Below the pieces are notes generated by a model. That model did no database searches. It worked only from the letters and a program-made list of their open reading frames with translations, and was not told the DNA's origin. A stretch of DNA of 64,000 nt, from the NCBI GenBank assembly GCA_013306675.1, contig JABLUY010000033.1:62001-126000 (forward strand), in the 5' to 3' direction. The position numbers and the translations under genes were made by a program. The DNA is from Thraustochytrium sp. TN22 (Eukaryota > Sar > Bigyra > Thraustochytrida > Thraustochytriidae). Of this stretch, positions 22,893-33,253 are shown piece after piece. How positions within the stretch are numbered: the first letter of the stretch is position 1; every line of letters begins with the position of its first letter.

Positions 22893-25800
22893 TCAAGGGT
22901 GCTGCGTGGAGCCAAGATTGACAAAGCGCGTGACAAAGTCGATACGCGCAGACGCCTTGAGCACGGGCTCCAAGAGAACGTCGAGCGTGGTGAGCAGCTC
23001 GAGGTTGATCTCGACCTTGGGCGAATCGGGGGCTGCGTCCAGCGGCCGCACCTGCATCTTGAGCGAGGTGACCTCGCCATGCAGGTCCGGCTGCGTGCCT
23101 CCCTTGCGTGCGTCCCTGTTGTGATCTCTGTTGCCCTTTTCGTCGCGGTCACTGCGGCCGCGGCCACCCCGGTGGCCACGGTTACGACTGCCGCCGCCGC
23201 CGCCACCGCCACCGCCACCGCCACCGCCACCGCCGCTCTTGTCGTTGCCATGATGGCCACGTGCGTGGCCTCGGCTTTGGCCTTGGCGACCCTGGTCATG
23301 GTCATGACCACGGCCACGGCCATGGCCGTGACCGTGGCCACGTTCTTCATGGCCCGGGGCACCGGTGGCATCAGCAACAGCAGCAGCGGCGGCGGCGGAG
23401 CCGTCCTTCTTGAAAGTGGCAACGACAAAGGATGCGTACCAGTCGTTCTCGGCGTGCACACGGCAGTCGACGCCAAATTCCAGGAGAAGAATGGTGAAGG
23501 ACTGCGGGCCAAGCTCCTGCACGATGGCCGGGGTACGGATTGGGTTGCCGGCGTCAAAGCGCTGCTTGATGAAGACGCAGAGGAAGAGGCGATCGGAAGC
23601 GTCCTGCGCATGCTTGGAGGCCTCCTTCTTTTCGTTGCAATGCTCCGCAATGGTCAGCACGGTATCCTCCGAGTCCGGGTACTCGTCCATGGCGTTGTCC
23701 AGCACGGCGGTGAGCTGGCGGTGCACGATGACGTCGGCGTAGCGGCGGATGGGTGAGGTGAAGTGCGTGTAGTAAGGAATGTTGAGAGCCCAGTGGCGCC
23801 ACTGCTGCTGCTCAAGGGCGCCGGCAGGGGAGTAGAGCGCGCTCTTCATGGGCTTGCGCAAGAGACTGTTGACAATCTCAAGGAGGTCTTCGTGATGCGA
23901 GGTCTTGAGGCGCTGAAGCGTGGCGTGCAGACCGGCGGCGCTGGCGAGCGCGGATGGGTCGAAGGAGATGCCACGCTGCTCGAGCGTCTGCACGAGCACG
24001 GCCATGCCGCGCGGGTCGGGCGGCGGGTGGTGGCGGATGAAGGCGAGCTTGCCGGCGTCGAGGATGAGGCGCTGCGCGACGAAGTAGTTTGCCATGAGCA
24101 TGTACTCCTCAATGGTCCTGTTGGAGTCGCGCATCGGATAGGCGAAGACGCCGATGGGGTTGCCGCGCTCGTCGCGCGTGAAGGACATTTTGATGCTCTG
24201 GAGCGCAAGCGCGCCGCCCTTGGTGCGGTCGAAGCGCGTCTTGCGGCGCGCCATCGCGATGCGGCTCAGGTTGCACACGTCCTCGATGACCTGCGCCTTG
24301 GTCGTCGGCGGGTAGGGTGCGCGGCGGTCCGGCCAGCAGTGCGGGTCGTCGACGTTGCCCGTGTCAACGCTCTCCGGCGTGACCTCGCCGTCCACCATGC
24401 GCTGTGCGAGGCCGTAGTCGAGGCGCGCGCAAGAGCGAATGACGGTGCGGCCGAACCAGGGCGCGACGGGTAGCACATTGCCGTCCTCGGTCATGCGCCA
24501 GATGCACGAGTACGCGAGGCGGTCAACGCCCTCGTTGAGCGAGCAGAACTCCTCGGAGAGGATGGCCGGCAGCATGGGGATAACCTTGTTCACCAGGTAC
24601 ACGGTGGTGGCGCGGCGCTGAGCCTCGGCGTCGAGCGGCGTGCCTGGCTCCAGGAAATAGGTGACGTCGGCGATGTGGACGCCAATCTCGAAGTGCGCCG
24701 GCAGCATGCCGTTCGGCCCGCGCACCTTGCCAGCGGGCACGGGAACGCAGCTGAGCGCGTCGTCGAGGTCCTTTGCGGTGGCCGGGTCGATGGTAAAGAT
24801 GCGGTGGGAGGTGCGCAGATCACGACGCCGCTTGATCTCATCCTCAGGAATACGGAACGCGCCGTCTTCGGGGATCTTCTCGTGCAGGACGGCCAGCGCG
24901 GCGTCCGGAAACTCGCCGTGGTCGCAGTTGTTCTCGATGAGCAGCGCCTCGGTCTCGGGCCCGATCTCGCCGGCCTCGCCCACGAGGCGCAGCAGGCGGC
25001 CCTTGGGAAAACGGTGCTCCGGCGGCCAGTCCACGATGCTCGCCTCGAAGAGGCGCTGCTTGGGCGGCGCGAAGGAGCACGGGTCCTGCAGGAACTCAAA
25101 GGGCGCCTCGCTGCGCGGCAGCAGGAAGAAGGGCACGCGCGCGTCGAGCGGGCGGAACTCGACAAAGTCCTCGTTGGCGCTGAGCGGCGTGCCCGGCGTC
25201 AGCGGGTTTCGATCGCGTTCGAAGCCGTGCTGCGGCACCAGAACCCCGACGTGCACCTGCGCGTGTGCGCGCTCCCCGCTCACGCCAGCGCCCGCATTCG
25301 CGGCGATCACGCCGACCACTTGGCCGCGTGGCTGCTTGTTGGTTGCATTGATGGCGTCAGCGCGTTGCGCGGCGGCCTGGCTCAGGTCGAGGCCCTTGCG
25401 CGCAGCAGCGCGCTGCGCGGCGGCGGCGCTGCCTTCCGTCTTGCCGCTTGGCTTCGCGGCTGGCGAGTCGGCAGGCACCACGGGGTTCCACAAGCCCTGG
25501 TCGTCCTCGGCCACGCCAAGCTGCTCGAAGGCCTCCAAGACCCGCGAGAGCCCCGCCGACGCCTCCTTGCGATCTCGCCACTCGTCCTCCGGCATCAGCT
25601 CCACAGCGACCGTGTCGCCGTTGAGCGCGCGGTTGCGCGCCTGCTCCCCGTGCAGGTACACATCCGAGTCGAGCGCCGGGCATGACACGAACGCCTCGCG
25701 CCTTGCCTTGGCGTTGATGCGCAGTGTCCCGATAAAGATGCGGCCCTCCTCCACACCTTCGTCGATCTGCTTCCGCTCGTACCACGGCGAGTAGTACATC

Positions 25801-26078
25801 TTGGCCACCTGCTCGCGCTGTCGCTCTTGTTCCTCGCGCCGCCGCTGCTGCTGCGGCTTGTTCTTGCGCCCCTGCTGCTTTGGCTTGGTTTCGTCGGGCG
25901 GCTGCTTCGGCTGCTTGGGCTGCTTGGGCTGCTCGTGCTGCTGCTGCGTGGCTTCATCCCTTTGCCCATGCTCGCCGCGCTCGCCAGGCGCCGCCGCCGT
26001 GTCCTTGGGCTTGCCCCTGGGCTTGCGCCGCGACCGTCGCGGCGCGCCTTGCTGCGCCTCGTGCGGCGCTTCAGCCAT
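22893..26078 (-). CDS. DIS3L2: RNase II/R-family 3'-5' exoribonuclease, DIS3L2 type
   Basis: Degrades RNA 3' to 5'; DIS3L2 acts in the cytoplasm without the exosome, often on uridylated RNA. 1,061 residues, intronless. No N-terminal PIN domain: a basic Gln/Lys/Arg-rich lead (1-90) goes straight to the first cold-shock fold (YYSPWYERKQIDEG), as in DIS3L2 rather than DIS3. The RNB domain (about 400-760) keeps the catalytic acid cluster in DPATAKDLDDA near 430-440 and the SPIRRYADVIVHRQL motif. The C-terminal S1 region is interrupted by a low-complexity insert of about 90 residues (His/Gly/Arg, then a 17-Gly run, then Arg/Asp), coded at about 23110-23400. Three GACTCGGA octamers lie 200-245 bp upstream of the start. 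Confidence 0.94.
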   Translation of the reverse strand: MAEAPHEAQQGAPRRSRRKPRGKPKDTAAAPGERGEHGQRDEATQQQHEQPKQPKQPKQPPDETKPKQQGRKNKPQQQRRREEQERQREQVAKMYYSPWYERKQIDEGVEEGRIFIGTLRINAKARREAFVSCPALDSDVYLHGEQARNRALNGDTVAVELMPEDEWRDRKEASAGLSRVLEAFEQLGVAEDDQGLWNPVVPADSPAAKPSGKTEGSAAAAQRAAARKGLDLSQAAAQRADAINATNKQPRGQVVGVIAANAGAGVSGERAHAQVHVGVLVPQHGFERDRNPLTPGTPLSANEDFVEFRPLDARVPFFLLPRSEAPFEFLQDPCSFAPPKQRLFEASIVDWPPEHRFPKGRLLRLVGEAGEIGPETEALLIENNCDHGEFPDAALAVLHEKIPEDGAFRIPEDEIKRRRDLRTSHRIFTIDPATAKDLDDALSCVPVPAGKVRGPNGMLPAHFEIGVHIADVTYFLEPGTPLDAEAQRRATTVYLVNKVIPMLPAILSEEFCSLNEGVDRLAYSCIWRMTEDGNVLPVAPWFGRTVIRSCARLDYGLAQRMVDGEVTPESVDTGNVDDPHCWPDRRAPYPPTTKAQVIEDVCNLSRIAMARRKTRFDRTKGGALALQSIKMSFTRDERGNPIGVFAYPMRDSNRTIEEYMLMANYFVAQRLILDAGKLAFIRHHPPPDPRGMAVLVQTLEQRGISFDPSALASAAGLHATLQRLKTSHHEDLLEIVNSLLRKPMKSALYSPAGALEQQQWRHWALNIPYYTHFTSPIRRYADVIVHRQLTAVLDNAMDEYPDSEDTVLTIAEHCNEKKEASKHAQDASDRLFLCVFIKQRFDAGNPIRTPAIVQELGPQSFTILLLEFGVDCRVHAENDWYASFVVATFKKDGSAAAAAAVADATGAPGHEERGHGHGHGRGRGHDHDQGRQGQSRGHARGHHGNDKSGGGGGGGGGGGGGGGSRNRGHRGGRGRSDRDEKGNRDHNRDARKGGTQPDLHGEVTSLKMQVRPLDAAPDSPKVEINLELLTTLDVLLEPVLKASARIDFVTRFVNLGSTQHP

Positions 26079-26692
26079 GCTGCACGCTCCTCCTTCGCTG
26101 TCTCGGCCCGGCCTCGCTCTCGGCCCCGCTCTCGCTCTCGCTCGGCGCTGCTCCTCGCGGTCGTGCTGGCCGCTGCCGGTCTGCTGGCCGCTGCTGCGCC
26201 GCCGCGCGCAAGGATTCCGCGGCCGCGCCGCGCAAGATCTGCGGCCTCCGAGCTCGGGCTGCCCCGCGTTCCCTCGGACTCGGACATGACGGACTCGGAG
26301 CGCAGATCATGATGACTCGGACGCAGCTCGGCGGCGGCGGCGGCGATGATGACGGCCCGGGACGGGGACCGGTCGGTCCAGCGTGGGCCCGCCCGCGGCC
26401 GTCGGCCAGCGGCTGCAGTGCTTCAAGTTCAAGGCCACCAGCTAAGCCAGCTTCTCTGGCCTTGACTGGGAGGGCCTTGGAGACGAAGCTCTCAAGTTGG
26501 CTTGTGGTGGTGGTGTCATGTCAATGTCATTCATAGTTGGCGCCTTACAGTTAGTTGCGGTGGAGGCAGTCCAGCGACAATGCCGGAGATGTGACACGAA
26601 GCTTCTGCGGATCGTGCTTGGGCTCATGCGTGAGAAGAGCGTCCCCAGGTCTGCGGCGGTCTGCGTCGCCGGGTTGCGTGCGCACGGAGTCA

Positions 26693-26790
26693 CGAGACAG
26701 CGAAGCACGGCGAGACAGCGAAGCACGGCGAGGCAGCGAAGTACGGCGAGACAGCGAAGCACGGCGAGACAGCGTAGCACGGCGCGACAG
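26693..26790. repeat. 18-bp minisatellite, about five copies
   Basis: Unit GAGACAGCGAAGCACGGC with single-base variants between copies. Confidence 0.95.
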
Positions 26791-27506
26791 GTCGCGTGGT
26801 TGCCAATTAGTGGCCATGGTGGCTGGCAAGAACACAACCACGGCCAGTTCACGCAAAGCGTCTGCAACCTCAAGGTGTGTAGTTGACCCTTGCGTCCCCT
26901 TCCTTCCGCCAACCATGAGTAAGTGGGCGCAAGCGGCTGAGCCGGCCACCGACATCGGGTCGCGGTGACAATGACTCGGAGGCGGCCGCAAAGACGCGGC
27001 ACGGATCTTCCGGATTCCGCTTCGGGTAGTTTTTGTCCTCGTGCAGCTGGGCAGCATTACAACTGCTAAGTTAAGTTAGTGTGAGATTGAGCACCCCACC
27101 GCCATTACAATTTTCCGGACGGACCGCACCTGTATCACCCGCAACACAAAACCAGGAGCACTTTCTGGCGGTGGCGCACGGAGCCCCCGGAGCTTTCCCT
27201 CCGAACTGCTAGTCGCCTAACGCACGCGCTGTCGACAGCGTTGCCCTCTTACTATCAACGGCGTCCGCCAGCTCCGCCAGGAAAAAGGCGAGGAACTTCT
27301 GTGGTGGTGGCGAGTTTGAACCATGAGCAACTCCACAACGCCCAGCAGGCAGTCGGACGACAGTCGACGGCGAAAAGTCCGAGTCCTCCGCAGGGCGAAG
27401 CTGGTCGCCGAGGCCAGGCACCACGGGGGACGCTTGGGGGCAGGATGCTGACTAGGTCAAGCTGTGCGGATTCGCCGGTTCCCTATACACGCGGGATAGA
27501 CGCCTT

Positions 27507-27526
27507 CGGCGTGCGTCTTTTTTGAA
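27507..27526 (+). terminator. Hairpin plus T run, possible Pol III-type end
   Basis: ACGCC-TTC-GGCGT (five-pair stem) is followed within a few bases by TCTTTTTTG. T runs end Pol III transcripts, so a small RNA gene could end here; no A/B boxes or known RNA upstream, so this is weak. Confidence 0.2.
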
Positions 27527-28758
27527 ACTGCAAAGCGCCGGAGAGTCGGAGACGCATGTCTCTCATGCAACCAGACACCTTGGTGCGTGCCGCACTGCGT
27601 TGTGTCGACCCGGCGTCCCCCTTCGTTTAGTGAACGGCTCCAACATCTGTCCCGCGTTGGACCGTCTGGCAGCGCGAGGGGGAGAAGGACTCTTCTAAGG
27701 ACGTGGAGCACTTTGAGAAAGGAGACTCGCGCCACCACGACTTTGGCCGCGGTCACACAAGAGTGAGTACGCGGAGCCTGAGCAGATCGGTTGGCGCAAG
27801 CAAAGTTGCCGCCGCGGTCCGTCGAGCCTCCCCAAGCAAGCAAGATTGGGCGTCTTTCCAGCTTTCTCGCAGACTTGGACGCGCTAAGGTAGCTTGATAA
27901 GCTCCGTGCCGCCGGCCAACACGCTCGAAGGGGTAGCTTGCCTGCACCTGCCTCCGTTCGAAGCAAGAGACTCACGGACGCAGCCGTGTGCGGCCGGCGG
28001 AGGTGGCGGCGGCACGCCGTACGTTGGCCTCGTGCGCTGCTCTGCGCTGACTCGGACTGCCACCCTTGCAGCGCTCCGACTCGGAGTCCGACGCGGAGCA
28101 CACCCACCCAGGCCCACCCTGGGCATGCGGCGCTGCCGTCCATGACTCAGGGTGGTCCGGACGCTCCACAAGCACTCACTTTGCGAGCGCTTCGCATCCT
28201 TGCCTGCGGTCGGGTGACGGACCCGCTACAAGTCGGCTTGCGTGCCGAGCGCATTCCCTGGTCCCTTCCAGCCCGTTGGCGGCGTGTCCTCGCCTTCTCG
28301 CGGCGTAAAGTTCGCCCCTGATGGGCAGTACTGGCGCCTGCTGGCCGTTGCAGCTCCAGCGTCTGTGCCCCTGAAGCTCGCCTGCGTTGTGAAGCCTCTG
28401 CCCCACAGCCTCCTGCGGGGCAGCCAGCTTCAGCCAACCGCGCCGCCGCCGGGCCCGCTCGCCAATCCGCGGCCCGCTCCGGGCCCGCTCCGGTAGTAGC
28501 GGGGCTCCACCAGCGAGCGGGCCGACCGAGCCGCAAATCACCGCCCGGCCCACGCTTGCACGCTTGTACGCTTTCGAAGTCCGAGTCCTCCTCGTGCGGC
28601 GCGCAGAGGAAGCGGGGCAAGTGGGTGCAGGGCGACTCGCTCGGAGGGGTCCCGCGTCAGGGTCTTTCGACCTCGCCTGGGTGCGGCCGCTGCCTTGCAG
28701 ACCTTCAACGCACGTGCGGCGGAGCGGCGCGAGTGGCGTGGATCGGGCCTTCTACTGA

Positions 28759-28833
28759 GCTAGTTAGCTAGCTAGACAGAGACTGGCGGGGTACGCACGC
28801 GGAGCTGCGGACCTCGCTAGCTAGCTAGCTAGA
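28759..28833. repeat. Two CTAG runs
   Basis: 28759-28775 and 28816-28833 consist of CTAG/TAGC units; see the finding on CTAG runs. Confidence 0.9.
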
Positions 28834-30339
28834 GCGAGAGAGAGGAGCTCGCCGGGAGCGTTGCTCGCTTACTTCATAGCTAACCTAGCGCTCTGAGACT
28901 CGGGCGGGCTTTTCTGTCGCCACATCGACGGGCGCAGCAGGTGCGGTTGGTGGCCTCGGCGGCAAGCCACAGGTCCCAGGACGTGGTCGGTGACTGAGCA
29001 GGTACTGGACTTCGACTCATCAACGGCTTGCTCGGCACGCCACCCTGGGTCGTCGCATCCCGGTTCACGCACGAGTCGTGGCGCCAACCTGCGTAAGGGG
29101 CGCAGAGACCTGCTCTCCTGGCTCTACTCCGCGGTGCTGGTCGGCGCCGGCGCTGACAGCGAGCTTGCTCGGCCCGCGCATCGTTTCATCCGTCCACCGT
29201 GCCAGCGGGCGTGCGTCAGTTAGTTAGTTGCCGGTTCGCTCGCTCACTCGCTCGCTCGCTTGGAGCCGCGCCGCCACGCGGCCGCTCTCTGCCACGCGAC
29301 TTCAAGACGCTCCTGTCGGTCGATACGTACGCACGCTCGCTCTGCAACCAAAGGCGCCAAGCGACATCGCTGCAGCCGGTGGCGACACGTCTATCCCTCC
29401 GCTTTTGTCAGCGGGGCAGGTGGCCTGCCGAAACGGCGGCCAGGATCGGGTTGCGCGTGCGGAGCGTGGCCCGCTTTCCCCAGTTGACCGTTCGCCGGGG
29501 CGACGGATAAGCAAGCCTGCTGCTGTGTAGGCTTTCTTGGCAGTTCCCTCTCCCTGTCTCTCTCTGACTCGGACACGGAGAGCAGAATCACGGTCTCCCT
29601 CTCTCCCGTTTCCAGCTCAGCCACGGCGAGCCTGCCGGCATCGCAGTGCTGGAGCTGGTGCTCCACCGCAGCGAGCACCGACAAATTTGCAATCGACCCT
29701 CAGACGGCTCGCTTCGCGGGGCCTCCCTCGCTCGCTGGCTGCGCTGCATCGCGCGGCGAACAGGACCACCGACTGCGGTGCATCGACTTTGCTCCAGATT
29801 GCTAGTAGCTGGCCAGCCGCGTGGCTGAGAAGGGCAACGGTGCTGCTTCCATCTGGCTGGCTGGAGGGACACGAATCTCTTCACCACCCACCAAGGAACG
29901 ACGGCCCAAGCGGCTTGGCCGACGCCGCGCGAGTCAAAAACGGCGCACGCCTGCTTCCGGCGCGCGAGCGTACCGGATAGCCTGGTTGACACCCCTGCGC
30001 AGCGCCTGAGCACTCGGGCCAGGACCGGTGCCACGTCGGTGCAGCATCCGGCGCCGCGCAGCTGTAACGAGCTGCGGCGCACGACGCGCAGCGGCGCGGA
30101 CAGCGCAACAGAGCGCCACGAGCTGGAGAGGGCACCGTGCTCAGCGTGCTGATCTCTCGGACCCGTAGGGAGCTAGTGGCGAGTGGCGAGTGGCGAGTCA
30201 GGAGTTCACGAGCGCAGTCTTGGTCCCGGACCGCAACGGTCAAGCCGGGTGGCTCCGGCTGCGACTGTTCGCTGTTTGCCAGCAAAACCGAGTCACTTGA
30301 ACGGCGTGCACCGGTCAGCTCTGCTCTCTGCTCCGCGCC

Positions 30340-31223
30340 ATGGACCAGACGATGCTGCTCGGCCAGCTCATGAGCGCGCTGCGCCAGCACCAGCAGGTCC
30401 AGCCGCAAGCACAATCACAGCAGCAGCAGCAGCAGCAGCAGCACCAGCACCAGCATCAGCGGCGGCAGGAGGCGCACGCCAAGTCTCAGTCACAGTCACA
30501 GCACCCGCAATCGCAGGCGCAGCCGCAGCCGCAGCCGCAGCCGCAATCAAAGTCGCAGCAGCGCCTGGCCGAGACCGAGCTACGAAGCTTGTTGATGCGC
30601 CAATCGGCGTCGAGCGGGAACTCCATGCCCACCGAGGTGCCGGATGCGGCGCAAAGGCAGCAGTTGCTGCAGCTGCTGCAGGCGAACACCCAGCCGCAGC
30701 AAAGCGCGCAGGCACCTCTCCGCAAGAGTGAGGATAAGACCATGGCCAGCATGGCGCCGGCCTTCTTCCTGAGTGCCACGAACAGCGAGAGCGCCACGGC
30801 GAAGGCGCCGGTCGCCTCGCAACCGAGCACGAACTCGTATACCAAGCTTTTTGGGGATCTGCTTCGAAAGCATTCAAGCGGCGGCACTGGCCACGATGCC
30901 GTATCGCTGGCGCCTATGCAGCGGGAAATGTCGCGCCAGACCTCCAAGAGCCCGACGCCAAGCACAACGCCGTCCTCGCCGCCAGGCCAGGCCCTTGCGG
31001 CGCCGACGAAGCTCATGGGTATGTTGTCCCAGCGTCATGGTCATCATGTCATCAAGGAGGAGGAGCCTTCGCGGCGCACCTCCCCTCCTGCTTCGGTGCT
31101 CTCATCTCCGCAGCAGACGTCGCCGTTCCAGCAGCAGCAGCAGCAGCTAAAGCAAAAGCAGCCAAAGCAAAAGCAGCTAAAGCAAAAGCAGCAGCAAAAG
31201 CAGCAGCAAAAGCGAGAGGAGGA

Positions 31224-31263
<40 letters not shown>

Positions 31264-31313
31264 AAGCAGCAGCAAAAGCAGCAGCAAGAGAAGCAGCAGC
31301 AAAAGCAGCAAAT

Positions 31314-31354
<41 letters not shown>

Positions 31355-32622
31355 TGCAACTGCAGCAGCAACTGCGTCAACAGCCGCAACCTCAGCAACA
31401 GCAGCAACTGCGTCAACAGCCACACCAGCAATATCAATTGCACCAGCAGCCCTCAGGACAACCTCAGCAGTCAGTGCCACACGCCTTTTTTAGCGCGGGC
31501 GGGGCTCCTTTCGCCATTCCGTTGGACCAGCTGCCAAAGGACCTCATTGCGACCGGGCAGGTGCCACAGGTAATTGGCTTCGCACCCCAAACAATGCAGC
31601 AGACGCATGATGCGGGGAATGGGCACGCGCGCCCAGATGCTCCGCACATGATGCATCCCCAGCAAATGATGGTCATGATACCGAGCGCAAATGGAGGCTG
31701 GTTCATGGCTCCTGGACCGCTTGGACTCGGGCAGACTCAGCCCATGGTACCTGGGTGCGAGGCGGTATCACTCCAAAGCAACGCGCAGCTCTCGCAATAT
31801 CTGCAATTTTTGCAGCCTTTGCAGCAGCCCTTGCAGTCGCAGCCATCTTCCGGCCCGACGGCCGCGCCGCCACAATCGGGACAGGTGCAGGCACAGGCGC
31901 AGGCACAGAGGCAAATGCAGTTCCCGCCTCTGGGCGGGTCCGTCCTGGCAAGCCACCCGTCGCACTTGGCAAGCCTGGGCGGGTTCACAGATGACAGCGC
32001 GCTGACGCGGCGCAACGCGGCGCCGCTGCCGCCGCGGTGGCTCAACGTGGAGGTGCTGACGGCCTTCTCGGTGGACTACGACAAGTCCACGGCCGGCAAC
32101 ATTGTGTACACAACTGACATCATCCAAAAGGGCTTCCTCTTCCACTTCATGAAGCGGACCAAGTACCACAGTCTGACGCCGAAGCAATACCGCGCTGCGG
32201 TGCGCAAGCTAGTCTCGGACTGCCGGCCGGGATACAGCAACGAGGACCGCGAGAGCCTGCCCAAGGAACTGCTGGCGCTCCTGCAAAAGCACGTTGATTT
32301 CGTGGGGCGTTCGCACTGGGGCTTCAAGCGCTTCGTCATTGTCGGTCCGGACTGCGCCAAGTTCCGCGCCGAGCAGGAGCGCATCGAGCGCAACGCGTCC
32401 AATTTCTCCTTCGTCGTGCGCTCCATGCTCGAGTGCAGCAAGGGCCTCCCGACGCCTCCCGTCCGCGCTGGCGCCTACGAGGCCGCACGCGGCGGCTCCC
32501 CTGACCGCTGCGCGCCTGAGACGCTGCTCCCTGCGCCCAAGCGCAAGCTCGAGCATCGCGACAGCGACACGTCTGCCGACCTCAAGAGGCCGCGCCCAGA
32601 ATACGTCGGTGCTTGCCAGTGA
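30340..32622 (+). CDS. Polyglutamine-rich protein with a conserved-looking C-terminal domain
   Basis: 760 residues, intronless, ATG at 30340 (GCC ATG G). The N-terminus starts with a short helix (MLLGQLMSALRQH) and then is dominated by Gln with some Lys, Ser, Pro and Ala. The longest Gln tracts are coded at 31130-31430 by mixed CAG/CAA, with Lys-Gln repeats among them. From about residue 563 the composition changes: WLNVEVLTAFSVDY..., a Lys/Arg-rich segment with Trp and several aromatic residues, up to about 700, then a basic tail with KRKLEH and KRPRPE that could be nuclear signals. The plan (Gln-rich activation-like region plus a compact basic domain) suggests a transcription or chromatin regulator, but I do not recognise the domain. 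Confidence 0.8.
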
Positions 32623-33253
32623 TTGCTTGCCTGATGCCCTTTTCCATCTCGCCATTGACCTGTAGCTAGCTAGCCTTATGTAAAGAGAACCCTCACGACA
32701 CTGACCCGGACACGCCTGCCAGATGCTCGCAACGACAAGGTCCCGCGAGGTGCTTGGCCATCATGGAGACTCTTCGCGTCGTGGCGCTACTGCCAGTGAT
32801 CAGCGTCGCGCGACGCCGGCCGGCGGCGTCTCATCTCACCGGGACGCCCTGTGTGCGTCCCGTCCGCTCGAGGCCGTCTCAGGCTGACCATGCCGATCGG
32901 ACAAGCAACCTCCTGGCGCGCGGCGCGGCGCGGCAGAGCGCGGCGCGGCAGAGCGCGGTGCGGCAGAGCGCAGAGCGGCGGCAGAGCGGCGGCAGAGCGG
33001 CAGAGCGGCAGAGCGGCGCGGCAGGGCGCGGCTCCGGCTCCGGGCGGCACGCGCAGCGCTTCATCTCGGTAGGACGACGAGAGCTCGCACGAGGCAGGCT
33101 TTGGGACCGACCGGCCGGAGCTTTGCGCTCGCGCGCTGCAAAGCCATAGCGCGGCGAGCTCGAGCGAGCGAGCGAGCGAGCGTGCGTGCGTGCGTGCGTG
33201 CTTGGCTTGGCTTGGCTTGGCTTGGCTTTCTCGCGGTCTTCTGCTTGGTCAAG
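32623..33253. other. Intergenic with short-unit repeats
   Basis: CTAG run at 32662-32675, a GCGGCAGAG-type repeat tract (32925-33035) and a compound GAGC, GTGC and TTGGC microsatellite (33173-33231) ending 22 bp before the ACAD8 start. Confidence 0.7.
33173..33231. repeat. Compound microsatellite (GAGC)n(GTGC)n(TTGGC)n
   Basis: Three different short units lie head to tail in the presumed 5' UTR of the ACAD8 gene. Confidence 0.9.

Larger units (their letters stand above)
26079..30339. other. 4.3-kb spacer without a supported gene
   Basis: No frame on either strand shows a recognisable domain or a steady third-position signal. Contents: three octamers at 26277-26321, an 18-bp minisatellite (26693-26790), a short hairpin followed by a T run (27507-27526), more octamers (26973, 28049, 28078, 28580, 29566), CTAG runs (28759-28775, 28816-28833). 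Non-coding RNA genes could hide here; I cannot identify one. Confidence 0.6.

Noticed and set aside
26551-27057. 168-codon minus-strand frame over the 18-bp minisatellite
   Set aside because: Its regular Ser/Arg pattern is simply the repeat translated; flanks show no coding sign.
31177-31443. Poly-leucine and poly-alanine proteins on the minus strand
   Set aside because: Antisense reading of the CAG/CAA glutamine tract.
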